A stretch of 64,000 nt of DNA from contig JBNKFV010000009.1 in assembly GCA_050289485.1 (NCBI GenBank), positions 310,001 through 374,000 of the forward strand, in the 5' to 3' direction. Under the pieces are notes generated by a model. That model made no database searches and was not told where the DNA came from. It saw only the letters and a program-made list of their open reading frames with translations. A program made the position numbers and the translations under genes. This DNA comes from JBNKFV01 sp050289485 (GTDB lineage: Bacteria > Pseudomonadota > Gammaproteobacteria > Pseudomonadales > Cellvibrionaceae). Positions 10,002 to 20,629 of this stretch are shown piece after piece. Within the stretch, counting starts at the first letter, position 1, and each line of letters opens with the position of its first letter.

Positions 10002-10040
10002 GCAAGATAAGAGGTGGCTTTAAGCTGCCTCTTATCTTGC
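10002..10040. terminator. Strong hairpin after fdhA
   Basis: GCAAGATAAGAGG (10002-10014) pairs exactly with CCTCTTATCTTGC (10028-10040), with a further GCTT/AAGC pair inside. It starts 15 bp after the fdhA stop. There is no long T-run, but position and strength suit transcription termination. Confidence 0.7.
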
Positions 10041-10380
10041 GGTTGCCTGCGTTATGAGCCGTATACGCTAGACTGCAAGAATTTTGGGGCGATTCGTTTT
10101 CAGGAGCGTTTCGCCTTAATATACAATCTAACGTTGATCAAGCACCTAGACAGTATAATCATGCGTCAGTTTTCCACGATTGAAGCGTTGTCCAGAATGG
10201 TCAATATGGGGTATGAAAGCCCATCCCTGTTCGGTGACTACCGCCCTCTGTATGGTGCGTCAACGGCACTGTAAGTGGTGCATTTCATCAGCGGGCTTCG
10301 ATAGTTTGATAGACAGATAGCAAGCCTCTCTCAAAACTGCACTATCCATAATGCCAAGCATTATTTAAGATTCTATTAAT
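10041..10380. other. Non-coding stretch, nothing recognised
   Basis: An open frame ending at 10274 has no family resemblance I can identify and no convincing ribosome site; its first bases lie in the fdhA terminator hairpin. A TATAAT occurs at 10153-10158 without a well-spaced -35. With the adjacent oxidoreductase remnant, this looks like decayed sequence. Confidence 0.35.
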
Positions 10381-10597
10381 CGCGGATATTACTCCGCGTG
10401 GTCGGTGGGTGATCGCGTATGTGCCCTCGCCAATGGCGGTGGCTACGCGCAGTATGTTGTTGTGCCCGCAGGACCTGTCTGGCTGTACCCGCAACGTGTC
10501 CATGACCGTGGCTGCATCCTTGCCGGAAACCTACTTTATCGTGTGGAGCAACGTGTTTGTGGAGGCCAAACTTGCCGCCATTCAGTTGGCTAGATAG
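10381..10597 (+). pseudogene. Remnant of a zinc-type alcohol dehydrogenase/NADPH:quinone oxidoreductase
   Basis: One frame reads VGDRVCALANGGGYAQYVVVPAG from 10405; the match then continues in another frame with MTVAASLPETYFIVWSNVF near 10500-10560. Together these resemble one continuous segment of the PIG3/QOR family (roughly residues 75-140), interrupted by a frameshift. Neither end of the parent gene is present and stops follow quickly. This is a decayed fragment, not a working gene. Confidence 0.75.
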
Positions 10598-10723
10598 CGA
10601 CGATAGTAAGGGTAACGTGTTTTGGATGTAGCACTGGCTGATCTCGCATAGCGCTGGTATTCACGTCATCGTGCTCGGTTGTGTTCCGGGCGTGTCTGCA
10701 TAGAAAACAAGGGGGTTTTGCCA

Positions 10724-11929
10724 ATGTCCGGACCATTAACCGGTGTGCGGGTTATTGAAGTAGGGCAACTGATCGCCGGGCCGTTCACCGGTACGATGCT
10801 CGCCTACTATGGTGCCGAGGTCATTAAAGTGGAGCCGCCCAATGGCGGGGACCCTATTCGTGGTTGGCGCCATGTTGACGAAGGCACCAGCTACTGGTGG
10901 CGGAGCCTCGGGCGCAACAAAAAATCCCTGACGCTGGATCTTAATACTGACGCAGGGCGGGATATTCTTCGTCGTTTGCTCGAAGATGCCGATGTACTGG
11001 TAGAAAACTTTCGCCCCGGTGTGATGGAAAAGTGGGGCCTAGGGCCAGACGAGGTTAAAGCTTTTAACCCCGGTCTGATCTATACCCGTATTTCCGGTTA
11101 CGGCCAAACCGGGCCTTATGCGAAAAAACCGGGGTTTGCGTCGGTATGCGAAGCCTTTAGTGGTTTTCGTTATGTGAATGGTTTTCCTGGGGAGGCACCC
11201 GTGCGTCCCAATCTTAGTCTTGGCGACAGTATTGCCTCTTTACATGCCGCCTTTGGGGTTGTGATGGCGCTGTATGCCCGCGATGCTGGGCGCTCTTTAC
11301 AGAAAGACCGTGGTCAGGTGGTTGATGTGGCCCTGTTTGAGGCCATGTTCAACATGATGGAAGGTGTTGTCCCGGAATATTCCGGGGCTGGGGTTATTCG
11401 CGAGCCTTCAGGCACTACCGTAACCGGCATTGTTCCCACCAATACCTATCGCTGTGGTGATGGTAAGTTTGTGGTAATTGGTGGTAATGGCGATTCCATT
11501 TTTAAACGCTTAATGCAGGCTATTGGCCGGGATGATATGGCGGAAGATCCTGCACTGACATCGAACAGCGGGCGGGTCACCCATGAAAATGCGATAGACG
11601 AAGCCATTGGTGCCTGGTGTAGCGGGCGCTCGTGTGACGAGGTGTTGGTGGTGCTGGAGGCGGCGAGAGTGCCGTCAGGCCCCATCTACAATGTGGCTGA
11701 TATGGCCGCAGACCCACATTATCGTGCCCGAGGGCTATTTGAGGCCGTACAGATAGGTGATAAAACTCTGGAAATTCCAGCCATGTCTCCCCGTTTGACG
11801 GATACGCCGGGAGAGACCCGGTGGCCAGGGGGTGAGGTAGGCAGCCATAACCGGACCTTGTTGATCGACGAGTTGGGCTTGAACGAACAGCAATTCGCCC
11901 AGCTGAAGGAAAACGGTGTAATTAGCTAG
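10724..11929 (+). CDS. Class III CoA-transferase (CaiB/BaiF family)
   Basis: About 401 residues from the ATG at 10724 (AAGGGGG just upstream). The N-terminus PLTGVRVIEVGQLIAGPFTGTMLAYYGAEVIKVE and VENFRPGVMEKWGLG are hallmarks of family III CoA-transferases. The conserved Asp nucleophile should lie in the NLSLGDSIASLHAAFG segment. These enzymes move CoA between carboxylic acids (formyl-CoA/oxalate, carnitine, succinyl-CoA/glutarate). The substrate cannot be read here: no decarboxylase or acyl-CoA dehydrogenase gene is adjacent. A glutarate CoA-transferase or another dicarboxylate enzyme is possible. Confidence 0.88.
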   Translation: MSGPLTGVRVIEVGQLIAGPFTGTMLAYYGAEVIKVEPPNGGDPIRGWRHVDEGTSYWWRSLGRNKKSLTLDLNTDAGRDILRRLLEDADVLVENFRPGVMEKWGLGPDEVKAFNPGLIYTRISGYGQTGPYAKKPGFASVCEAFSGFRYVNGFPGEAPVRPNLSLGDSIASLHAAFGVVMALYARDAGRSLQKDRGQVVDVALFEAMFNMMEGVVPEYSGAGVIREPSGTTVTGIVPTNTYRCGDGKFVVIGGNGDSIFKRLMQAIGRDDMAEDPALTSNSGRVTHENAIDEAIGAWCSGRSCDEVLVVLEAARVPSGPIYNVADMAADPHYRARGLFEAVQIGDKTLEIPAMSPRLTDTPGETRWPGGEVGSHNRTLLIDELGLNEQQFAQLKENGVIS

Positions 11930-12005
11930 TGTAGACAGGCTCACCTGGTTGCCTTGGCTTATTATGGTTGTAGAATGGCCGACGGTTGTTGATTGGGGGA
12001 TACAC

Positions 12006-12782
12006 GTGCAAATTGATTGGGATAACTGTCGAGCCGCTATATGGCGCCCTCGCAGTGGCGTGCTGCGTGCTGTGCGGGCACTTGACAGCATTAGACTGGA
12101 GCAGCTGTTGGCGATTGATCGCCAGAAACAAGAGCTGGTGGAAAATACTCAGCGCTTTTTGCAAGGGCTGCCTGCGAATAACGTTCTGCTTTGGGGAGCC
12201 CGGGGTACGGGTAAGTCCAGCCTTATTAAAGCGTTATTGAACGAATACGCCGTTGCCGGCTTACGTGTCGTAGAAGTCGATAAAGATGATCTTGTTGATC
12301 TGCCGGAAATAGTTGATGCTATTCGCACGCTTCCTCAGCGCTTTATTATTTTTTGCGATGATCTTTCGTTTGAAGAAGGTGAAACCCGTTATAAACATTT
12401 GAAAAGCGTATTGGAAGGTTCGATTGAATTGCCGCCCGAGAATGTGCTTATTTATGCAACGTCGAATCGACGCCATTTGATTCCCGAAACACACGACGAA
12501 AATATGCAAACGCTGGGGTTGCGTATGGAAAATCAGCAAATTCATTATGCTGATACCGTCGAGGAAAAATTGTCGCTAGCAGACCGGTTCGGTTTATGGT
12601 TGTCATTTTATGCGGTTGACTGGGCCGACTATTTGGCAATGGTCGATCAGTTGTTTGTTGACTATACGGGTGATCGTGCTGCACTGCATACGCAGGCAAA
12701 GCAGTTTGCGATGATGAGAGCCAGCCACAGTGGCAGAACCGCAAAACAATTTTATCAATATTTCAGTGTGAACAGGCCCTAG
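12006..12782 (+). CDS. DUF815-type P-loop ATPase
   Basis: About 258 residues. The GTG at 12006, preceded by GGGGGA at 11995-12000, is the best start. Seen: Walker A GARGTGKSSL near residue 60, Walker B-like RFIIFCDDLSFEEGE, and a sensor-type segment VLIYATSNRRHLIPE. This is the pattern of DUF815, a AAA-like family of unknown cellular role. It is followed 2 bp later by a periplasmic binding-like protein gene, so the two are co-transcribed. No function should be assigned beyond ATP binding and hydrolysis. Confidence 0.8.
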   Translation: MQIDWDNCRAAIWRPRSGVLRAVRALDSIRLEQLLAIDRQKQELVENTQRFLQGLPANNVLLWGARGTGKSSLIKALLNEYAVAGLRVVEVDKDDLVDLPEIVDAIRTLPQRFIIFCDDLSFEEGETRYKHLKSVLEGSIELPPENVLIYATSNRRHLIPETHDENMQTLGLRMENQQIHYADTVEEKLSLADRFGLWLSFYAVDWADYLAMVDQLFVDYTGDRAALHTQAKQFAMMRASHSGRTAKQFYQYFSVNRP

Positions 12783-12784
12783 CA

Positions 12785-13639
12785 ATGTGGTTACTACGAA
12801 GCTTGCTGGCTCTGTTGGGTATTTCTATTACTTCTGTTTGCATTGCGGCATCATCGCCGGTGGTTATTACTGTGGCTGATGAGGTGCTGCGGGCTTTTCG
12901 GCAGTCGGTCAACGTTGATCAGATTGATGAAATTAATGATTACGAGTTTTTACAGGGCAAGCCCGACGTTGTTGAACTTGTGATGTTGATTCAGGCCTTG
13001 CATCTGGGAGGGCTTACTGAAACCCTTTCGATTAAAGCCGTGCCCAGTACCGACGACGTTCTGGAGACTGTGCTTAATGGTACTGCAACGTTGGCCGGGT
13101 CTGTATTTTGGCGTTCGCGTGTTCAACCCCTGAGTAATGAACTGTGGGTTAGTGACGCAACGATTCGACAGGGCGAGTACAGTCTGGGTGTCTACAGTTG
13201 TGGAAAACCGTTAGAACCGCAGCGCTTGCTTCACCATTTGGCAAGTTATGTAGCTGTGTTGGGCAACAACGATGCAATTAGTTTGCGTACCTTACGTTCG
13301 ATTGGGGTGCAGCGCCTGTTGATAATGGAAAATTGGACAGAAGTGGTTACTGCATTGTGTAACAATGAAGCAGATTTTACGTTCGCTCCGTTTCCTGTTA
13401 CTGAAACACTGGTGCTTAATGAGTCTGGTCATACACTGCGGCCAACCATGGGTATTAAGGTGAGCGTGCCTGGGTCACAACATTTTATTGTGACCAAGAC
13501 CGGGCGTGGTAGATCGGCCTACTTCATGTTGCAGCGCGGCTTGCGGAAAATGCGCTTAAACGGTCAGATAACCCAGGCATATGAACAAAGTGGTAAAGTT
13601 AGCGGACGCGCCGAGCGCTGGCAGCTGCTAAATCCCTAA
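12785..13639 (+). CDS. Periplasmic solute-binding-like protein of unknown ligand
   Basis: 284 residues with a signal peptide (LLRSLLALLGISITSVCIAAS, cleavage near residue 22). The body, with alternating alpha/beta segments and VSVPGSQHFIVTKTGRGRSAYFMLQRGLRKMRLNGQITQAYEQSG near the end, resembles the family 3 extracellular binding fold often found as a sensor accessory. No transporter genes are nearby. Its gene begins 2 bp after the DUF815 ATPase and lies 346 bp before a c-di-GMP enzyme, so a signalling role is possible. The fold assignment is tentative. Confidence 0.6.
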   Translation: MWLLRSLLALLGISITSVCIAASSPVVITVADEVLRAFRQSVNVDQIDEINDYEFLQGKPDVVELVMLIQALHLGGLTETLSIKAVPSTDDVLETVLNGTATLAGSVFWRSRVQPLSNELWVSDATIRQGEYSLGVYSCGKPLEPQRLLHHLASYVAVLGNNDAISLRTLRSIGVQRLLIMENWTEVVTALCNNEADFTFAPFPVTETLVLNESGHTLRPTMGIKVSVPGSQHFIVTKTGRGRSAYFMLQRGLRKMRLNGQITQAYEQSGKVSGRAERWQLLNP

Positions 13640-13985
13640 ATTCACCATTATTCCCTATTATTCCTTGGTCTTGCCTATAACTTGTGCGGACGTTAGTTGA
13701 CGTCGTGAAAACCCGCTTGCTAATATGGCCTCGCCGTTTGGGGGCTTGGGTATTATTCCCTAGGGCGTGATACGACCTTCTGTCATGCTTAACAAACGCA
13801 AAGTGGCTGACCACTAATTAAATAAACTCGCGGTAGTATGGTAACTGTCGTTAAGTTGTCATATACGTGTTATTCAATGCTGTCCGCGCAGTTATGAGGA
13901 TGTGTACGTTATTAACACAAATAAAGGTCAGCAAAACGCAGATTGGCGACTTTTAGGGTTGGTCGCAGTGGTTTAGGCATTTTTA
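13640..13985. other. Intergenic region before the GGDEF/EAL gene
   Basis: No gene seen. ATTATTCC occurs three times (13647, 13657 and 13752). The region presumably holds the promoter of the downstream c-di-GMP gene; I cannot pick a clear -35/-10 pair. Confidence 0.4.
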
Positions 13986-16229
13986 ATGCAATATTCTGGT
14001 CGTAACGATCATAGTTTGAGTGGTGAAGCTCTAGAAGTGCCTGCGCAGGTGCGGATTACGCGCCGGTTAATTAACTACCTGTCAGCGAAAGGCGAATTTT
14101 TGCAGGTGGCCTTGGTTAAGCCCCACCTGGATGAGCTATATCTCGATATCTTTGCCAACGGCAAAGCAACCTCTTATACCGCGTTGCCCTTACGCGACTG
14201 TGCTGCATTGCCTATAAAGTCTATTCAAAAATCGTATCAGACCGGACGGGCGATTAGCCTGATTACCCCTGAGAGCCATACGGCTTTTATTTTGCCTCTT
14301 GTTGATGGTGATGCGAAAGCCGGTGTTTTGTATCTGGTCTCGAATCTCTCTCAGAGCGAGTTAACCCAGCGGATTAAAAAGCTCGATACGATTACATCGC
14401 TGTTGGCTATGAGTCTGTTGCAGTCTGCACAGCAAAAAATTTGGGAAGAAGTTAGACAACAGCGCGACTATATCGGTCACAACCCACAGGTAAATGCGTC
14501 TTATTTAAAAGCTATTGTGCAAAATTCTCCCGCCTTGGTAGTGGTGGCGGATGTCGATGGCTCGGTGCGCTTTTGCAGTGAAAAGCTGTCGCAGATGTGC
14601 GGTGTACAAGTTGGCAGCAGCATTGACGATGCTTTTCCAGATGAATTCACCAGCGCTATTCGTAATGCCATGGAGCTGCGCGACAGTACCCTGGAAAAAG
14701 AAGTCAGTGTGGCCGTGGGTGATGGCGTTTTCAAAAGTTACCTCTTAACTGCTTTTCCACTCCGTGATGAAACCGGTCAGTTGATGGGTGTTTGTGCCAT
14801 GGGTACAGACATCAGTGCGCGTAAGCAGTCAGAGTTGGAGTTGCGTAATCGCCACTCACAGTTAAACCATCTGGTGTATTACGACAGCCTTACTGGGTTG
14901 CCGAATCGCACATTGTTTGAGAGTACGCTTACATCGCACCTGACCGAAGCCAAGCGGAACAAAAGCCGCCTGGCGTTATTGTTGCTCGACCTCGACCGTT
15001 TTAAAAACGCCAATGACAGTCTTGGTCATGATGTTGGTGATGAGCTGCTTAAAGAAATAGCGGTACGTTTAAAGCGTATTATCCGCAAACGCGATATCGT
15101 CGCGCGTATCGGTGGTGATGAATTCGCGATTGTTATTGACAATGTGCAAGATCCAGAAAGCCTTGATCGGCTCGCACAAAAAATATTGGCAGAGTTGGAG
15201 GCGCCGATTATTGTTGGCGCGTTAGAGTGTTTGATGACCGCCAGCCTGGGAATTGCCTTGTTCCCTGATGCAGCCTATCAGCCTCGTGATTTATTGAAGC
15301 ATGCTGAAGTGGCGATGTACCAGGCAAAAGCAACCGGGAAAAATCGCTATCAGTTTTATACCCACGCTTTGAGTAGCACAGCCATCGACGCGTTTCAAAT
15401 TGAGAATGATTTGCGTAAAGCTATCATCTCTGACCAGCTGTATTTGTTGTACCAGCCGCAAGTTGATATGGCAACCGGTGAACTTATGGGTGTTGAGGCC
15501 TTGGTGCGTTGGCAACATCCCACCAAGGGCAGCATTAACCCAGTGCATTTTATTTCGATGGCAGAAGAAACCGGGTTAATTGTGCCATTGGGCAATTGGG
15601 TGATTCGGGCTGCGTGTCGGCAGCAGCGTGAATGGCTGGCACGCGGTATTGATGTTGGTAAAATTGCGGTCAATATTTCTGCGCGTCAGTTAAGTCAGCC
15701 TAATTTTGTTGACGGAGTGAAACAGGTCTTTACTGAAGAAGGATTGGCTCCAGAGCACATTGAGTTTGAGTTGACCGAAAATTCTGCGATGGAAACTGCA
15801 TCTGATATTATCGGGATGATGACAAAAATGAACGCTATGGGTTTGTCATTGGCCATTGATGATTTTGGTACTGGTTATTCGTCGCTTGCTTATCTTAAGC
15901 GCTTTCCTGTGCATAAGTTGAAAATCGACCGTAGTTTTATTGACGAGCTGGTCACCGATGTTAACGACGCCGTGATTGCTCAATCCATTATTGGTTTGGC
16001 CCATAACATGCAATTGCAGGTTATTGCCGAAGGCGTTGAGAATACGGATCAGCAAGACTGGCTGATTCAGCGGGGTTGTCGTTTGGGCCAAGGTTTTTTG
16101 TACAGTCCGCCGATTGAAGCAGAAACGCTTGAGGAGAAATATTTTGCACCGGATGGCAGTAAGAAGCTCTTTAAAACGCAGGGTGTCAAACCCGTGCCGA
16201 GCATCAGTGTTGTGAGTGATGGAGCGTAG
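13986..16229 (+). CDS. GAF-like/PAS/GGDEF/EAL cyclic-di-GMP enzyme
   Basis: 747 residues, no membrane segment. Order: a GAF-like N-terminal region (about 20-145), a PAS domain (about 171-280, ending DISARKQSE), a GGDEF domain (about 295-455) and an EAL domain (about 470-715). The GGDEF motif is intact at residues 376-380 and is preceded by RKRD five residues earlier, an intact product-inhibition site. The EAL half keeps EALVRW (near 502), the NISARQL segment, IDDFGTGYSSL and KIDRSFI. Both diguanylate cyclase and phosphodiesterase activities are thus possible; which dominates cannot be read. No DNA-binding domain is present. Confidence 0.95.
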   Translation: MQYSGRNDHSLSGEALEVPAQVRITRRLINYLSAKGEFLQVALVKPHLDELYLDIFANGKATSYTALPLRDCAALPIKSIQKSYQTGRAISLITPESHTAFILPLVDGDAKAGVLYLVSNLSQSELTQRIKKLDTITSLLAMSLLQSAQQKIWEEVRQQRDYIGHNPQVNASYLKAIVQNSPALVVVADVDGSVRFCSEKLSQMCGVQVGSSIDDAFPDEFTSAIRNAMELRDSTLEKEVSVAVGDGVFKSYLLTAFPLRDETGQLMGVCAMGTDISARKQSELELRNRHSQLNHLVYYDSLTGLPNRTLFESTLTSHLTEAKRNKSRLALLLLDLDRFKNANDSLGHDVGDELLKEIAVRLKRIIRKRDIVARIGGDEFAIVIDNVQDPESLDRLAQKILAELEAPIIVGALECLMTASLGIALFPDAAYQPRDLLKHAEVAMYQAKATGKNRYQFYTHALSSTAIDAFQIENDLRKAIISDQLYLLYQPQVDMATGELMGVEALVRWQHPTKGSINPVHFISMAEETGLIVPLGNWVIRAACRQQREWLARGIDVGKIAVNISARQLSQPNFVDGVKQVFTEEGLAPEHIEFELTENSAMETASDIIGMMTKMNAMGLSLAIDDFGTGYSSLAYLKRFPVHKLKIDRSFIDELVTDVNDAVIAQSIIGLAHNMQLQVIAEGVENTDQQDWLIQRGCRLGQGFLYSPPIEAETLEEKYFAPDGSKKLFKTQGVKPVPSISVVSDGA

Positions 16230-16263
16230 TTCCCCCGCTACCATTGCCCAGAAACTTTTGTAT

Positions 16264-17319
16264 TTAGCGCATGCTGCTGAGTGCGAGTTTTTGAACCTCG
16301 CGTGAAAGGCTAAAGGTGCCGGTGAGGTTGATGGTGAGGTCTAGCAGTTCATTCCAGGCATCGCCACTATGCATCCCTTTTATCATTTTATCGATGGCCG
16401 ATGCTTTGCGCAGCAGTAAAGTAATTTGTGCCGGTTTGAGCCTTTGCAGTGCTGATTTGATCAGTCCCTGGCGCTTTTCCCACACGCCGGCCTGTTTGCA
16501 GGCCCAGGCGAAATTCTGATGGTTACGCGTTGCCTGACTCACGTGATTGAGTGCGCGAATTTCTTTCGCCAGAGCCCACAGAATGACGACTGCATCGGTA
16601 CCTTCACCCTTAAGGCCGTGCAGTGTTTTAACCGCAGCGGCAAGATCGCCTTGCAGTGCTTTATCCACAAAGGTGAAAACATCATAGCGGGCGCTGTCGG
16701 CTACACTGGCAGCCATCATTTGTGCGCTTACCATACCGCTGGTAGCCAACAGAGTGAGTTTTTCAATTTCTTGAACCGCTGCCAGCAAGTTACCTTCAAC
16801 CCGATTGGCGAGAATGTCGATGGCCTGTGAGTCTGCTGACAGCCCGGCTTTTTTCATGCGTTCGCCAATCCAGCGGGGTAGCTGGCCGGCATTGATGGGC
16901 CAGATAGGCACGACGACACCGGCTTTTTCAATGGCTTTGTACCATTTGGATTTTTGTGTGGCACCGTCCAGCTTTGGAGTAACCAGCAGCATCAGGGTAT
17001 CGTCAGAGGGGTTTTCACAATAGGCAATGAGCGCCTTAGCGCCTTTATCACCGGGTTTGCCGGTGTGAAGGCGAATATCAAGAATCTTTCGCGAAGCAAA
17101 TAACGAGAGGCTGTTGGCACTGGTGAGTACGTCGTTCCAATCCAGGCCGCTATCGCTGTGATAACGTTCCCGTTCACTGAAGCCTTGCTGCGTGGCGGTA
17201 TGGCGAATGGTGTCGCAGGCTTCCTGTACCAGTAAAGGGTCGTCGCCGCATACCAGATAAACCGGAGCCAGTCCCTGTTTGAGTGTGCTGGCCAGTTGTT
17301 CTGCCCTGATTTTACTCAT
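16264..17319 (-). CDS. holA: DNA polymerase III delta subunit
   Basis: 351 residues, usual length. The delta subunit of the clamp-loader opens the beta sliding clamp. The N-terminal ATPase-like fold has VYLVCGDDPLLVQEACDTIR and LFASRKILDIRL (clamp-binding loop region), and the C-terminus carries the collar domain. Its ATG overlaps the end of lptE by 8 bp. The leuS-lptE-holA order on one strand is the standard gammaproteobacterial arrangement. Confidence 0.96.
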   Translation of the reverse strand: MSKIRAEQLASTLKQGLAPVYLVCGDDPLLVQEACDTIRHTATQQGFSERERYHSDSGLDWNDVLTSANSLSLFASRKILDIRLHTGKPGDKGAKALIAYCENPSDDTLMLLVTPKLDGATQKSKWYKAIEKAGVVVPIWPINAGQLPRWIGERMKKAGLSADSQAIDILANRVEGNLLAAVQEIEKLTLLATSGMVSAQMMAASVADSARYDVFTFVDKALQGDLAAAVKTLHGLKGEGTDAVVILWALAKEIRALNHVSQATRNHQNFAWACKQAGVWEKRQGLIKSALQRLKPAQITLLLRKASAIDKMIKGMHSGDAWNELLDLTINLTGTFSLSREVQKLALSSMR

Positions 17320-17824
17320 GGCTACTCGGTGGGTTGGCGGTATGACTATGGATTAACGCGTTGACCTGACGCAGTACCCGGTTGGTCAGCTCCTGGCGCA
17401 ATTCACTTTGAATGAGGCGTTCTTCGGCCTGCTTGCCGACCGTATCATTCTGGTCGTAATCGTATATCCGTGATACCGATGTTTCGACAAGCCCGGAGTC
17501 ATAATCGGGCCCGGTTATCCGAAAGCTGCTCATCATCGCTACTTCGTATTGTGCCGCCAGCCCGTTGCCCGAGACGGAGACGCTGCGGCGCTGCATCTTT
17601 TCAGGTGAAATTGACACGCTGTAGTCGGCCTTGTCAGCAGGTACAACGTCGATACCGTATTGCTTGAGCATCCGATCAAAGGTAGTCGCCAGCTCGCTGT
17701 ATTGGTCTGTGTAGATAACGTTCAGCGCCTGCAGGTCGGTATCCAGCATTTGTGAGCCGCGCAGGTGCCAACCACATGCCGAGATGATTGAGGCACACAG
17801 GAGTAGAGCGATAACTTTCTTCAT
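17312..17824 (-). CDS. lptE: LPS-assembly lipoprotein LptE
   Basis: 170 residues. LptE plugs the LptD barrel in the outer membrane and delivers LPS to the surface. A lipoprotein signal peptide ends in the lipobox IISAC, with Cys17 as the lipidated residue, followed by GWHLRG, the family's typical mature start. It is 64 bp downstream of leuS and overlaps holA. Sequence outside the N-terminus is weakly conserved in this family; context makes the call firm. Confidence 0.93.
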   Translation of the reverse strand: MKKVIALLLCASIISACGWHLRGSQMLDTDLQALNVIYTDQYSELATTFDRMLKQYGIDVVPADKADYSVSISPEKMQRRSVSVSGNGLAAQYEVAMMSSFRITGPDYDSGLVETSVSRIYDYDQNDTVGKQAEERLIQSELRQELTNRVLRQVNALIHSHTANPPSSHE

Positions 17825-17888
17825 AGGTTGTCCATTCGGTCCCTGTCAGCCGAAATGTGGCAGGTTGCCAGCATTCCGGTTGGTAATC

Positions 17889-20501
<2,613 letters not shown>

Positions 20502-20514
20502 TTACAGCCTGTAA
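20502..20514. promoter_or_regulatory. 13-bp palindrome just upstream of leuS
   Basis: TTACAG-C-CTGTAA is a perfect palindrome 6 bp before the leuS ATG on the minus strand. Its role (operator or leader element) is unknown. Confidence 0.35.
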
Positions 20515-20582
20515 CAAGTGATTAACGGCAAATGGGAAAGCGGGCAATTATAGGGGTTGCGCGCGCAGAAAGCGATGCATGA

Positions 20583-20623
20583 ACACGCTCGCGTTGGGGG
20601 TACTGTGTGTCAGGCGAGCGTGT
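20583..20623 (-). terminator. Hairpin downstream of the SLC13-type transporter gene
   Basis: ACACGCTCGC (20583-20592) and GCGAGCGTGT (20614-20623) are exact complements, 7 bp past the transporter stop and ahead of leuS. There is no T-run. A terminator is the simplest reading. Confidence 0.55.
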
Positions 20624-20629
20624 GCTGTG

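Noticed and set aside
10014..10274. 86-codon open frame after fdhA
   Set aside because: No recognisable similarity, no good ribosome site, and it starts in the terminator hairpin.
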